53,771 nucleotides of DNA from NCBI GenBank assembly GCA_943333505.2, contig CALQTN020000025.1, forward strand, positions 1 through 53,771. The letters run 5' to 3'. This DNA is from Asaia bogorensis (GTDB lineage Bacteria > Pseudomonadota > Alphaproteobacteria > Acetobacterales > Acetobacteraceae). The translations under genes were made by a program, and so were the position numbers. Below, in pieces: positions 36,054 to 44,871 of the stretch; position 1 is the first letter of the stretch, and each line of letters opens with the position of its first letter. The notes under the pieces were generated by a model. It was not told the DNA's origin and did not search any database. It saw nothing but the letters and a program-made list of their open reading frames with translations.

Positions 36054-37538
36054 CTAAATGGTCGGGCCTGCGGTTTCGTCTGCCGTCCGCCAAGTCTGCA
36101 ATTTGCGATAAATGGTTGATGGATTGATTTCCAGCAAGGCGGCGGCGCGCGGCACATCATTGGCGGTTTGCTTGAGCGCGGCCTCGATCAAACGCCGCTC
36201 CATAACCGCAAGCGGCACGATTTCGGTTGGCCATATTGCGGGAATTTGGACCGGCTGCGCTGGTGATACCGCGGCAAACGATGCGGCCGGGCCAGGTATG
36301 ACCTGCGTTACCGCGGGCAAAGTTATCCGGCCCTGCCCCGGCCGGTAGACCGGCGATGGCAGCATCTCGGCGGTCACTTCGGTCGCGTCATGCAGCACGA
36401 CGACGTTGCGCACCACGTTCTGCAACTGGCGGACATTGCCGGGCCAGTCATAGTCTTGCAGGGCAGCTGCGGCCTCGGGGCTGAAATCGATGAAGCGGCG
36501 CTTTTCCTCGAGGCTGAACTGGGTCAGGAAGTGGCGCGCGATGGCCAGCACATCGCCATCGCGGGCACGTAACGGCGGAAGTTCGACTGGCACGACGTAG
36601 AGCCGGTAATAGAGATCCTCACGGAAACGTCCAGCGCGGACTTCCTGCATGGGGTCACGGTTCGTGGCGCAGACGAAACGCACATCGACCCGCTCGACCT
36701 TGGATGCACCGACCGGGCTGAAGGTGCCGGTTTGCACAAAGCGCAACAGTTTGACCTGCATGTCGAGCGGCATTTCGCCGATTTCGTCGAGGAACAACGT
36801 TCCACCATCCGCCAGTTTGGCCGCACCCTCGCGATCCGACATGGCCCCAGTAAAAGCGCCTTTGACATGGCCGAAAACTTCCGACTCAAGTAAGTCGCGC
36901 GGAATGGCGCCGCAGTTAAGGGCAATGAAATTGCGTGCCGCGCGCGGGCTGGCGCGATGCACCGCCTCGGCGGCAAGTTCCTTGCCCGTGCCGGACTCGC
37001 CGGTGATGAACACGCTCGCCTTGCTCGCCGCCACGCTTTCGATGGTGCGATAGGCGGCTTGCATCGTGGCACTACTACCGATGAAGCCGAAATATTGTTG
37101 CCGCTCGGGCTGTGGTTTAATTCGCACAAGGTCGCCGGCGAGTGATCGTTTTTCCAGCACGCTGGCAAGGGTGACGGCAAGCCGGGCCTTGGCATAGGGC
37201 TTGACCACGAAATCAACCGCGCCGGCCCGCATCGCCTGGACAGCCGCATTGATCGATGCGTTGGCGGTAACCACAATCACCGCAGCGGTGATGCCTTCGC
37301 CGTGCAGCTGCTGCATCAATTCGAAGCCATTATAGTCAGGCAGTTCAATATCAACCAGGATGACATCGGGTTTCCATTCGCGGGCTGTCACCAGTGCCGC
37401 GCCAGCCGATGCCGCGATGCGGGCATGATAGCCGAGCCCGCCAAGCAGCACGCGTGCAAGTTCGGCTTGGGTTGGCGTATCTTCGACGACCAGGATACGC
37501 GCCCGCTCGGACAGGCCCGCGGCGGTCATGTTCGACAT
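36054..37538 (-). CDS. Sigma-54-dependent response regulator, NtrC/LuxO type
   Basis: A 494-aa activator. The receiver domain (about 15-130) has the acidic pair at 19-20 and phospho-acceptor Asp63 (VILVDIELPD). The AAA+ domain (about 165-390) has GESGTGKE, the sigma-54 contact motif GAFTGA and Walker B GGTLFLDEIGEMP. A Fis-type HTH (AAALLEINPSTIYRKLQTW) lies at the end. The start at 37538 follows AGGA and lies four bases after the Hpt gene stop. Being co-transcribed with an Hpt protein and next to a hybrid kinase, it is the likely output of a LuxQ/U/O-like phosphorelay. It must act with RpoN at sigma-54 promoters; one consensus site lies 1.2 kb away. Confidence 0.95.
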   Translation of the reverse strand: MSNMTAAGLSERARILVVEDTPTQAELARVLLGGLGYHARIAASAGAALVTAREWKPDVILVDIELPDYNGFELMQQLHGEGITAAVIVVTANASINAAVQAMRAGAVDFVVKPYAKARLAVTLASVLEKRSLAGDLVRIKPQPERQQYFGFIGSSATMQAAYRTIESVAASKASVFITGESGTGKELAAEAVHRASPRAARNFIALNCGAIPRDLLESEVFGHVKGAFTGAMSDREGAAKLADGGTLFLDEIGEMPLDMQVKLLRFVQTGTFSPVGASKVERVDVRFVCATNRDPMQEVRAGRFREDLYYRLYVVPVELPPLRARDGDVLAIARHFLTQFSLEEKRRFIDFSPEAAAALQDYDWPGNVRQLQNVVRNVVVLHDATEVTAEMLPSPVYRPGQGRITLPAVTQVIPGPAASFAAVSPAQPVQIPAIWPTEIVPLAVMERRLIEAALKQTANDVPRAAALLEINPSTIYRKLQTWRTADETAGPTI

Positions 37539-37542
37539 TGTC

Positions 37543-37917
37543 CTAGCCCTGGGCGTCGAGGCCAGCGACGAAGCGACCAAGTTCCTGCATAGCGCCGCTG
37601 GCAAGCATCTCGATCGCGGCAAGCGCCTCGGTCAGAGCCGCCTGATCGCTCATCAGATCCAGCCCCTGAGCATCCAGGGCAGGGGTGGCCATGGTCAGGC
37701 GGCATTGACGTTCGAGCTTCATGGCGCCAACCGCGCCGGCGGCACCAGCCAGACCGTGGGCGGCACGACGGAAACCGATGGCATCGTGGGCGGTCACGGC
37801 ATCGCGCAACACGCCGGTCAAACGCGTGACATCGGCGCCAAACACAAGCAGGACGTGACGCAGGTCGTCCTCGGGCAAATCTTCTGCGAGCTGGGCCGCA
37901 AAGCTCGGTTCAGGCAT
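37543..37917 (-). CDS. Hpt domain phosphotransfer protein
   Basis: A 124-aa helical protein with the histidine phosphotransfer motif FRRAAHGLAGAAGAVGA, His54 being the phospho-acceptor. The frame is open back to 38142, but only the Met at 37917 has a ribosome binding site at good spacing (GGGAG, 7 bases), and homology to Hpt domains starts there. Stand-alone Hpt proteins shuttle phosphate from a hybrid kinase receiver to a response regulator. The regulator gene follows four bases later and a hybrid kinase lacking its own Hpt domain lies upstream, so the three parts fit together. Confidence 0.88.
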   Translation of the reverse strand: MPEPSFAAQLAEDLPEDDLRHVLLVFGADVTRLTGVLRDAVTAHDAIGFRRAAHGLAGAAGAVGAMKLERQCRLTMATPALDAQGLDLMSDQAALTEALAAIEMLASGAMQELGRFVAGLDAQG

Positions 37918-38348
37918 GGTCATACTCCCGATCATGACGCTTGATGACGGATCGAGGACACCTTCCCCTACCGGTCTTACGTCGTCCTCCCGCGCCATCA
38001 TGACACGCAAGGCAGGCGTCGCCTGCACATGCCCCGGACCTTGATCCGCAACACGATGCAGCATACCCGCCTTGACCCATGCACGCACGGGCCAAGACGG
38101 GGACGTGTTGCTGAAATTTTTCGAGCCTGAAAACTGCGTCATTAAATCCCGGAACCAATCTCAAACAGCACCGGGATAAATCCCGGCTTGAAAAGGCAGG
38201 CAAGTAAAATGGTGAAACTCAAGCAGGGAAGCAAAAGATCACAATTTCTAAAATCCGATTTTCCGCCCCGGATAATTCCAGGACCTGATCTTCACCCGAT
38301 AGGCTGGCTGCGCGCGGCCATCATAATGTATGGCCGCGTCGAACCGAC
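37918..38348. other. Intergenic region before the Hpt-regulator operon
   Basis: About 430 bases. The Hpt frame stays open to 38142, but the upstream part has no start signal and odd composition for a protein. No sigma-54 site was found on the minus strand here. A short hairpin (38313-38338) after the STAS gene is the only structure seen. The promoter of the operon must lie in this region but I cannot pinpoint it. Confidence 0.4.
38313..38338 (-). terminator. Hairpin after the STAS gene
   Basis: CGCGGCCAT and ATGGCCGCG form a 9-bp stem around an 8-base loop, 11 bases beyond the STAS stop. No T-run follows, so it is a weak terminator at best. Confidence 0.4.
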
Positions 38349-38705
38349 TTAGCGGGCGAGGGCCCAGCCGGGGCGGCCGAAAAGAGGGCGGCGCGGCGCC
38401 TTACTGACGATGCCAAAAAGCCCCGCCAAACCCATTTCATTCAATAGCCGTGCGGGTTGCCCGTTTGCGCCGATCAAATCGATCCGACGGCCGGTCGCAA
38501 CCAAGCGTTTGAAAAGATATCCGATAGCTGCAATCCCGGAACCATCCATAAAAGTCAAATTGCTCAAATCGATCACGACGTCGCGATGACCCGAGGCCGC
38601 AATTGCCTCAAAACCATCGCGTATCAGGCTGACACCGTCTCCATCAAGAATGCCGGTAAGGGTCAAAACAACCCGATCCGGCCCGCTTTCAATGCATTCG
38701 AACAT
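38349..38705 (-). CDS. STAS domain protein (anti-sigma factor antagonist-like)
   Basis: A 118-aa single-domain protein of the SpoIIAA/STAS fold. VVIDLSNLTFMDGSGIAAIG places the regulatory phospho-serine at Ser56, and DLIGANGQPARLLNEMGLAG completes the fold. Such proteins release anti-sigma factors or act in switch complexes, depending on phosphorylation by a partner kinase. No partner HATPase (RsbW-like) or phosphatase gene is in the window. A consensus sigma-54 promoter with repeated upstream palindromes precedes it, which links it to the adjacent sigma-54 phosphorelay. Confidence 0.9.
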   Translation of the reverse strand: MFECIESGPDRVVLTLTGILDGDGVSLIRDGFEAIAASGHRDVVIDLSNLTFMDGSGIAAIGYLFKRLVATGRRIDLIGANGQPARLLNEMGLAGLFGIVSKAPRRPLFGRPGWALAR

Positions 38706-38777
38706 ATCATCACTCCATAATCACGGTCGAGGTCGTCCGTTTGGCTAATACGTCTTCAGGCCAGCTAGTGGATTGGA

Positions 38778-38793
38778 AGCAATCAGCGTGCCA
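38778..38793 (-). promoter_or_regulatory. Sigma-54 promoter of the STAS gene
   Basis: On the minus strand TGGCACGCTGATTGCT matches the sigma-54 consensus TGGCAC-N5-TTGCW at all fixed positions, including the G after TGGCAC. The ATG of the STAS gene is about 73 bases downstream. Sigma-54 promoters need an activator with a GAFTGA loop; two such genes are within 7 kb. Confidence 0.82.
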
Positions 38794-38932
38794 TCTCGCG
38801 GAATGCAAGCGTGGCATGGATGAAAAAGTTTAATATATTGATAACTCGCTGCTTTTACCGCCACGATCGATCACATATTAAGATAATCCGGTTGCAAAGG
38901 CACGGACATTTCAGGTATTTCGATACTTGCAA

Positions 38933-38992
38933 CGCAAATTGCGATTTTTTCTCCACGGGGCCGATCGCAAATTGCAAAATTCGCAAATTGCC
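38933..38992 (-). promoter_or_regulatory. Three palindromic repeats, probable activator-binding (enhancer) sites
   Basis: CGCAAATTGCG (38933-38943), CGCAAATTGCA (38966-38976) and CGCAAATTGCC (38982-38992) share the core CGCAAATTGC. The first is a perfect palindrome. They lie about 140-200 bases upstream of the sigma-54 promoter at 38778-38793 on the same strand, the usual place for enhancer-binding proteins. The surrounding 38706-39052 gap has no gene and is AT-rich. Confidence 0.65.
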
Positions 38993-39052
38993 TGTGCGAC
39001 CACATTGTCCAGCCTCAACAACATGCTGATTTGGAGGTCACTCATAACCGCT

Positions 39053-41785
39053 TCAGCGCACCCCGAGACGCTGATCGGCAAGCACCGCAAGGATTGCAGA
39101 CACCAACGCCTCACGTGAGAGGGGCTTGCTGAGGAAGCCGTCCATACCGGCGGCCCGGCATTCCATCTCGAACTCCATGCCGATCGATGCTGTCAGGCCA
39201 ACCACCGGACAGCGCCGTCGGGCCTGCGCCCGGCCTGGACTATCATCGCCTTCGGCGGCCCGGATAAGTCGGGTGGCTTCGAGGCCATCCATGCCCGGCA
39301 TCTGCACATCCATCAGCACCAAATCGAAGCTTGCCGACATCACCGCGGCGACGGCCGCCGCGCCATCGGCCACCACGTCAACCCGTGCGCCGGCACGTTG
39401 CAGCGTTGACCTTGTCACAAACTGATTAGTGGCGTTGTCATCGGCGAGCAGCAGATAGAGGCCATATAATGGCGCGCTGGACGGACGCGGCGGGGGCGCT
39501 TCGTCGTGCACCAGCTCAGCCGAACGTTCGACAGTCATCTGGCTCGGCCGATCAAGCATCACAGTCAACGCCCGCAGTCGCGACACCATCACCGGTTTCA
39601 ACAATTGTGCATCGAAACACTCCAACCCGTCACGGCTAACGCCGAGCTGGCCCGACGCGCACAGGATCAGGCGCAGCGGCCCGTGGGCACCAACGAAACT
39701 CCGGTCCTGCCGCACCGCGCGGGCAAAAGCGATGCCATCCATCAGCGGCATCGAGCGATCGATCAAAACGAAGTCGTACGGCGCATTACTGTCCCTGGCG
39801 TGACGCAAGCGTCGCAGCCCGGCAATGCCATCTTCCGCAGCATCGGCCTCGGCGCCGAGCTGCATCAACTGGTGCAAAAGGATTTCACGGTTCAAGGGCA
39901 GGTCATCGACGACGAGGCAGCGCCGGCCGCGCAATGGCATAGCGGTCGGCGGGACCTCGCCCTCGCTTGGACTGACCAGCAAGGTGAAAAAGAACGTGCT
40001 TCCGCCGCCCCGCCTTGGCGCCGCGCCAATTTCCCCCCCCATCGCCATGACCAGCCGCTTGCAAATCGCAAGCCCAAGCCCGGTGCCGCCATACTGCCGC
40101 GAGATCGAACTGTCGGCCTGCGAAAACCGCTCGAACAGCATCGGCACCCGGTCGGCGTCGATCCCAATGCCAGTATCCGAAACCCGGCATTCCAGGATCA
40201 CGCGGCCATCATCGCGTACCATTTTGGGCCCGGATGCCACGTCCAGAGTAATCTCGATCCAACCCTGTTCAGTGAATTTGACCGCATTTCCGACGATATT
40301 CAGCAGGATCTGGCGGAAACGGCCCGGATCGCCCACCACGCCGGCAGGCAACCGATCGCCGAGCCGACACACCAATTCGACACCTTTGATGGCGACAGTT
40401 GGCGCGAATAATTCGGCGATGGTAGCGACCTCTTCCTCGAGGATAAACGGCGTCGATTCAAGCTCGACCGCATGCGCCTCGATTTTGGAGAAATCGAGAA
40501 TATCGTTCAGCACGGTCAGCAGATGCTCGGCCGAGTTCTGGATCGTCTGGGTGTAGCGGCGCTGCTCAGGGTCGAGTTCAGTATCCCGCAGCAGGCCGGT
40601 CATGCCGATCACACCGTTCATCGGGGTACGGATTTCATGGCTCATCGCTGCGAGGAAATCCTGTTTGGCACGGGCGGCGAACTGGGCGGCGCGCTCGCTC
40701 TCGATCAACCGCAAGCCTTGGGTACGCAGGATGCGCGCCTGACGGAAAAGCGGGAACAGCGCCAGCACCACCACGATGGCAAGACAGGTGAAGCTGCCGA
40801 CAATCAGCAGCCCGTCTTCGCCAAAAGCGGCCCGCGCGACGCTACGCCGTTGGCTGACCACAACCACGAAAGGTGATTGGGCAAAAGCCACGAAACCGGC
40901 GACAACTTCGTCGGCGCTGCGCGCCCGGACGTCGCCCTTGGCACCGGCGCCTTCGATTTGGCCATGCCAGATACCTGTTGGTATCGCCGGCAGAAACTCA
41001 GTAAAGGGCGGCAACTGGTCCATCATCTGCCCGACCCGTCCGATCGACGGGCTTGATACCGCAAGCACAACCCCGCGGGTCGACAAAATTCGGACATCGA
41101 CACCAAAACTCAGCGCGACCTGCTCGGCCGCCCGCACCAGTGGCTCGGGATCGAGCAGTGCCACCGCCGCACCGAAAAACACCCCGTTATTTCTAAGGGC
41201 CCGCACCACCGGGAGCGTCCATTGTCCGGATGCATCGCGGATCACCGTGACGGGTTCGGTTCCGGGCAGCCAACCTGGCTCGGGGTCGCCAACCTGAGGG
41301 CCACGCAGCAAATTTGGCTGGTTCTGTCGCAGCCCGTTCCACCAGGGACGCTGACCGAGATTTGTCCCAACCAGTTCGGGAGTCGACGCATTAACCGCAG
41401 TGCCGCTCGCATCGAGCAGCAGCAACGCTCGCACCTGCGGTAATTCGCGGATCTGTTCGCCCAAGTGTCGGTCACTGGCGATTGAGCCGAAGCCGGCGGG
41501 ATCGGTGGATGCAGTATCAAGTAGGAGGGGGTCTGTGGATTGTACCAACCGCAAGGCCTCGCTCGACAGCGTCCCGGCGAGGCCTAGCGCCAGATCCTCG
41601 GCGCGGCGATCTGCCCGCTCGGCGCCACGCTGCAGCAACAGCACGCACACTACGCCCAGGGCGAGGATCATCACCAGCGCGCCGATCGCGAACAGCCGGT
41701 CGGCCGAAGCTGGTGCATGGGGCACATGCACCAGGTCGCTCGGACCAGCTTTCTCGGCTCCAGCAGGTTTCTGCCCGGCGTCCAT
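39053..41785 (-). CDS. Hybrid sensor histidine kinase (HisKA-HATPase-REC-REC)
   Basis: A 910-aa membrane kinase. A helix at about 31-52 ([20 protein letters not shown]) and another near 325-345 ([19 protein letters not shown]) enclose a 270-residue periplasmic sensor of dCache-like size. The H-box [20 protein letters not shown] (about His382) follows. The HATPase contains the N box [29 protein letters not shown] and [13 protein letters not shown]. Receiver 1 has [12 protein letters not shown] and [13 protein letters not shown]. Receiver 2 has [11 protein letters not shown] and [13 protein letters not shown]. It lacks an Hpt domain; a separate Hpt gene lies 1.1 kb downstream. Likely top of the LuxO-like relay. 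Signal unknown. Confidence 0.94.
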   Translation of the reverse strand: MDAGQKPAGAEKAGPSDLVHVPHAPASADRLFAIGALVMILALGVVCVLLLQRGAERADRRAEDLALGLAGTLSSEALRLVQSTDPLLLDTASTDPAGFGSIASDRHLGEQIRELPQVRALLLLDASGTAVNASTPELVGTNLGQRPWWNGLRQNQPNLLRGPQVGDPEPGWLPGTEPVTVIRDASGQWTLPVVRALRNNGVFFGAAVALLDPEPLVRAAEQVALSFGVDVRILSTRGVVLAVSSPSIGRVGQMMDQLPPFTEFLPAIPTGIWHGQIEGAGAKGDVRARSADEVVAGFVAFAQSPFVVVVSQRRSVARAAFGEDGLLIVGSFTCLAIVVVLALFPLFRQARILRTQGLRLIESERAAQFAARAKQDFLAAMSHEIRTPMNGVIGMTGLLRDTELDPEQRRYTQTIQNSAEHLLTVLNDILDFSKIEAHAVELESTPFILEEEVATIAELFAPTVAIKGVELVCRLGDRLPAGVVGDPGRFRQILLNIVGNAVKFTEQGWIEITLDVASGPKMVRDDGRVILECRVSDTGIGIDADRVPMLFERFSQADSSISRQYGGTGLGLAICKRLVMAMGGEIGAAPRRGGGSTFFFTLLVSPSEGEVPPTAMPLRGRRCLVVDDLPLNREILLHQLMQLGAEADAAEDGIAGLRRLRHARDSNAPYDFVLIDRSMPLMDGIAFARAVRQDRSFVGAHGPLRLILCASGQLGVSRDGLECFDAQLLKPVMVSRLRALTVMLDRPSQMTVERSAELVHDEAPPPRPSSAPLYGLYLLLADDNATNQFVTRSTLQRAGARVDVVADGAAAVAAVMSASFDLVLMDVQMPGMDGLEATRLIRAAEGDDSPGRAQARRRCPVVGLTASIGMEFEMECRAAGMDGFLSKPLSREALVSAILAVLADQRLGVR

Positions 41786-41981
41786 GGTGGTGTGCGTAAT
41801 CCCCTGACGAGCTCTTAAGGAACAAACTGGCGTCCCCGCTTCACAATTTCGTGATCCTAGGTTTCTTCACATTTGCTGACAATCATCCATGTAGATGATA
41901 CGCAAAATAAGATAATTACCACTTTAAATATTTTTGCGCTTGCGTCTGGTCATCGCCGGGTGATGGGGCCAGTTTCGGGGA

Positions 41982-43424
41982 ATGCGATCGCTCCGCGCCC
42001 GATTGGCCGTCCTATGGGCCATGCTTCTGGTTGCCGCCGGCACCTTAGCATTGCTGCTCATGCAGCTTTATGAGCAATCCAATACCGCCCAGGGTTGGCG
42101 CGCTCAGGCCATGCTGGGGCAAATCTGCGAGACCATGGCCAATAATTACAGCCTGTACAGCGCCGGCTGGGCGGGACTTGTGAACGCCACCTCCACCGAG
42201 GAGGCCGCATTCCGGCGCGATCTGACGGTCATCGTGCGCCAGGCTCTGGCGAGCCGCATCGATCCGGCTGAAGCCACCATCATCTCCGCCGGTGTCTGGC
42301 AGGTCGGTTTGGGTGCGTTGGTAGGGGAAGTCCCTGAGCGCGCGCGTGCCCCGCTTGCCGAGATTGCCGCGGCGGCCGTCGCAGATGACAGCTTTACCCT
42401 GACCCAGCGTGTTATCCCTGGCGCGCGATTGGTGCTGCGCGCCTGCCCATTGCCCGGACCGGTCCCCGACCTCGCTGGATGGGTCAGCGCGAATGTATCG
42501 CCAACGCCCGGCGCGCCAGTGTTGCGCGCCGGGCTCGCCGTACTGCTCGCGTTGGTGTTGGTCTCGACCATTTGGCTCACTCTGGTGATTGCCGGCTATT
42601 CCCGCCGGGTTGCTGCTATCGAGCGGGCTTTGCGTCACCCTGGGGCCAGTGGCCTGCCGATTTTGGCTAGAACCGGGATGGAAGATCTCGATCGGATCGT
42701 GACGGCGCTCAACGTGATGGCGGCTGGCTTGGCGCAGGCGCAGGCAGAAGCCGCCACGTTCGCGGCGCAGATTGCGACCAGCGCGCGGCTGGCGGCTCTG
42801 GGTCGGGTCGCGGCCGGAGTGGCTCATGAACTGCGCAATCCGATGGCGGCCATGCGACTGAAGGTCGAAAACGCGCTGGCCGGGGATGCTGCACGCCGCA
42901 CCGCCGCTTTGCAGGCCGTTTTGCCGCAGATCGCCCGGCTCGATCGGCTGGTAGCGGAATTACTGACCATGACCAGCCGTCGCGAACCCGATCTGCGCCC
43001 GATCGCATTGGGCGACTTTCTGACCGGCTGCGTTGCAGACCTGGGCACGGCACCCGATAAGGCACCGATCAGCGTGCGCGCACCCGCTGTGACTGCCCTC
43101 GCCGACCCGGAAATTCTCGGTCGGGCGATATCTAACCTTCTGCGCAATGCCGTCCAATACACACCGCGTGATGGCCACATCGACCTGATCGCCGAGCACC
43201 GTGCCGGCATGCTGCGCATAACGGTTCGCGATACCGGGCCCGGGATTGCACCCGCTTTGCGCGATACACTGTTCGAACCCTTTGTCACCGGCCGTGCCGA
43301 TGGCACCGGGCTCGGGCTTGCGATCGCGCGCGAAATGGCGGAAGCCCATGGTGGCCTCCTGACGCTGGCAGACACCACGACCGGCGCCTGCTTTATCCTG
43401 GAGGTACCATGGCACGCGTGCTGA
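41982..43424 (+). CDS. Sensor histidine kinase (ZraS/NtrB-like)
   Basis: A 480-aa kinase with a helix at about 9-28 and another near 186-208, enclosing about 155 periplasmic residues. A HAMP-like segment follows. The H-box is LAALGRVAAGVAHELRNPMA (His about 282) and the ATPase motifs are ISNLLRNAVQYTPRDG, DTGPGIAP and [18 protein letters not shown]. The PxxLRNPM-type H-box is common in kinases paired with sigma-54 regulators. Its last 16 bases overlap the regulator gene, so the two form one operon. It is divergent from the hybrid kinase. Confidence 0.94.
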   Translation: MRSLRARLAVLWAMLLVAAGTLALLLMQLYEQSNTAQGWRAQAMLGQICETMANNYSLYSAGWAGLVNATSTEEAAFRRDLTVIVRQALASRIDPAEATIISAGVWQVGLGALVGEVPERARAPLAEIAAAAVADDSFTLTQRVIPGARLVLRACPLPGPVPDLAGWVSANVSPTPGAPVLRAGLAVLLALVLVSTIWLTLVIAGYSRRVAAIERALRHPGASGLPILARTGMEDLDRIVTALNVMAAGLAQAQAEAATFAAQIATSARLAALGRVAAGVAHELRNPMAAMRLKVENALAGDAARRTAALQAVLPQIARLDRLVAELLTMTSRREPDLRPIALGDFLTGCVADLGTAPDKAPISVRAPAVTALADPEILGRAISNLLRNAVQYTPRDGHIDLIAEHRAGMLRITVRDTGPGIAPALRDTLFEPFVTGRADGTGLGLAIAREMAEAHGGLLTLADTTTGACFILEVPWHAC

Positions 43425-44764
43425 TCATCGACGATGACGCCGCCTTACGCGATAGCATCGGCGAAACCCTGCGCGATCTCGGCCACGCTGTTGTCGAGGC
43501 TGAAGATGGCCTGTCAGGCTTGCAGCTTCTAGCCGAACAACCGCCAATCCAGGCGGTGTTGCTCGATCTGCGCATGCCGGGCCTCGACGGGCTTGAAGTG
43601 TTGCGCCGCATGCGCGCCCGCCCCGACGCCCCGCCGGTTGCCGTGCTGACCGCAGTCGCGACTGCGGCCAACACCATCGAGGCGATGCGGCTTGGCGCGG
43701 TTGATCACCTCACCAAGCCGATCGGGCGCGCCGACATCGCCGATTTGCTGCGTCGGATGCTGCCGGATGCGGTGGCCGCCATCGCGCAGCCTAACGCCGA
43801 CCCAAGCGAAGATGGCCTGGTTGGCACGTCACCCGCGATGCGCGATGTGCAGAAGGCGATCGGTATGCTCGCAGATAGCGATGCAACAGTGCTGATCACC
43901 GGTGAAACCGGCACTGGTAAGGAGGTCGTCGCCCGTGCCATCCACCGCCACGGCCGGCGGGCGGGCAAACCGTTCATCGCCATAAATTGCGCGGCGATTC
44001 CAGAAAACCTCCTGGAATCAGCCCTATTCGGCCACACCAAGGGCGCTTTCACCGGCGCGATCGGCGATGCAAAAGGCAGCATCCGCGAGGCCGATGGCGG
44101 CACCTTGCTGCTCGACGAAATCGGCGACCTCGATCTGATCCTGCAATCCAAGCTGCTGCGGGTTTTGCAGGAACGTGAGGTTACCCCAGTCGGCGGCAAG
44201 TCGGTTGCGGTCGATGTCCGGGTGCTCGCAGCAACCCATCGCGATCTGCCCGCCGAAATACGCGCCGAGCGGTTTCGCGAAGATCTCTATTGGCGGCTCG
44301 GCGTCGTGCCGCTGAGCCTGCCGCCGTTGCGTGAACGGCGGGATGATATCGTCAAGCTTGCCGAATATTTCCTGGCCCGTGGCGCCGGCCGGGCACGCGG
44401 GCTCACCAAGGCAGCGGGCCTCTTGCTCCGCAACCATCCGTGGCCGGGCAATGTCCGCGAATTGCGCAACGCGATGGAACGGGTTGCGGCCCTCGCCCGG
44501 CGTCCGGTGGTCGATGTCGATGATTTCGCCTTCCTGGCCGGCGCGCCGGCGCGTCCCCAGGACGTGACTGCAACCTTACCGGAAGCCGTGGCGCGGCTCG
44601 AAACCAAGATGATCCGCCGGGCGCTCGCAGCCAGCGGCGGCAACCGCGCCGAGGCCGCACGGCGGCTCGGGATTCAGCGGCAATTGCTGTACGATAAAAT
44701 GCGCCGCTACGGCCTGGAGGTGTCGGCGGAGACGACACTGGCTGTCGGAAATCCCGACACCTGA
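43409..44764 (+). CDS. Sigma-54-dependent response regulator (ZraR/NtrC-like)
   Basis: A 451-aa activator. The receiver domain has acidic residues at 8-10 and Asp53 (LLDLRMPGLDG). The AAA+ domain has GETGTGKE, GAFTGA and Walker B GGTLLLDEIGDLD. The WPGNVRELRNAMERV segment and the Fis HTH (AEAARRLGIQRQLLYDKMRR) complete it. Overlap with the kinase gene shows they are partners. The stop is 47 bases before a consensus sigma-54 promoter for a predicted periplasmic protein gene, which is the obvious target. Confidence 0.95.
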   Translation: MARVLIIDDDAALRDSIGETLRDLGHAVVEAEDGLSGLQLLAEQPPIQAVLLDLRMPGLDGLEVLRRMRARPDAPPVAVLTAVATAANTIEAMRLGAVDHLTKPIGRADIADLLRRMLPDAVAAIAQPNADPSEDGLVGTSPAMRDVQKAIGMLADSDATVLITGETGTGKEVVARAIHRHGRRAGKPFIAINCAAIPENLLESALFGHTKGAFTGAIGDAKGSIREADGGTLLLDEIGDLDLILQSKLLRVLQEREVTPVGGKSVAVDVRVLAATHRDLPAEIRAERFREDLYWRLGVVPLSLPPLRERRDDIVKLAEYFLARGAGRARGLTKAAGLLLRNHPWPGNVRELRNAMERVAALARRPVVDVDDFAFLAGAPARPQDVTATLPEAVARLETKMIRRALAASGGNRAEAARRLGIQRQLLYDKMRRYGLEVSAETTLAVGNPDT

Positions 44765-44811
44765 TGGATCTCGCCCGCAAGACAATTGTGTTTTTTCAAC
44801 AAGGTGCACTC

Positions 44812-44827
44812 TGGCACACTGGTTGCA
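44812..44827 (+). promoter_or_regulatory. Sigma-54 promoter of the 44872 gene
   Basis: TGGCACACTGGTTGCA is an exact match to TGGCAC-N5-TTGCA. It ends 44 bases before the start of the predicted periplasmic protein gene and follows the gene of a sigma-54 activator. The 47 bases upstream include ACAATTGT and a T6 tract, where an activator or IHF could bind, but no clear repeated enhancer was found. Confidence 0.88.
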
Positions 44828-44871
44828 ATACTGAAGCCAGGCAGCCCTTCGGCCGCCGCTTCGGAGACACT

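Noticed and set aside
37918-38142. N-terminal extension of the Hpt protein
   Set aside because: The frame is open but has no ribosome binding site, and the extra 75 residues do not resemble an Hpt domain or a signal. The start at 37917 is better supported.
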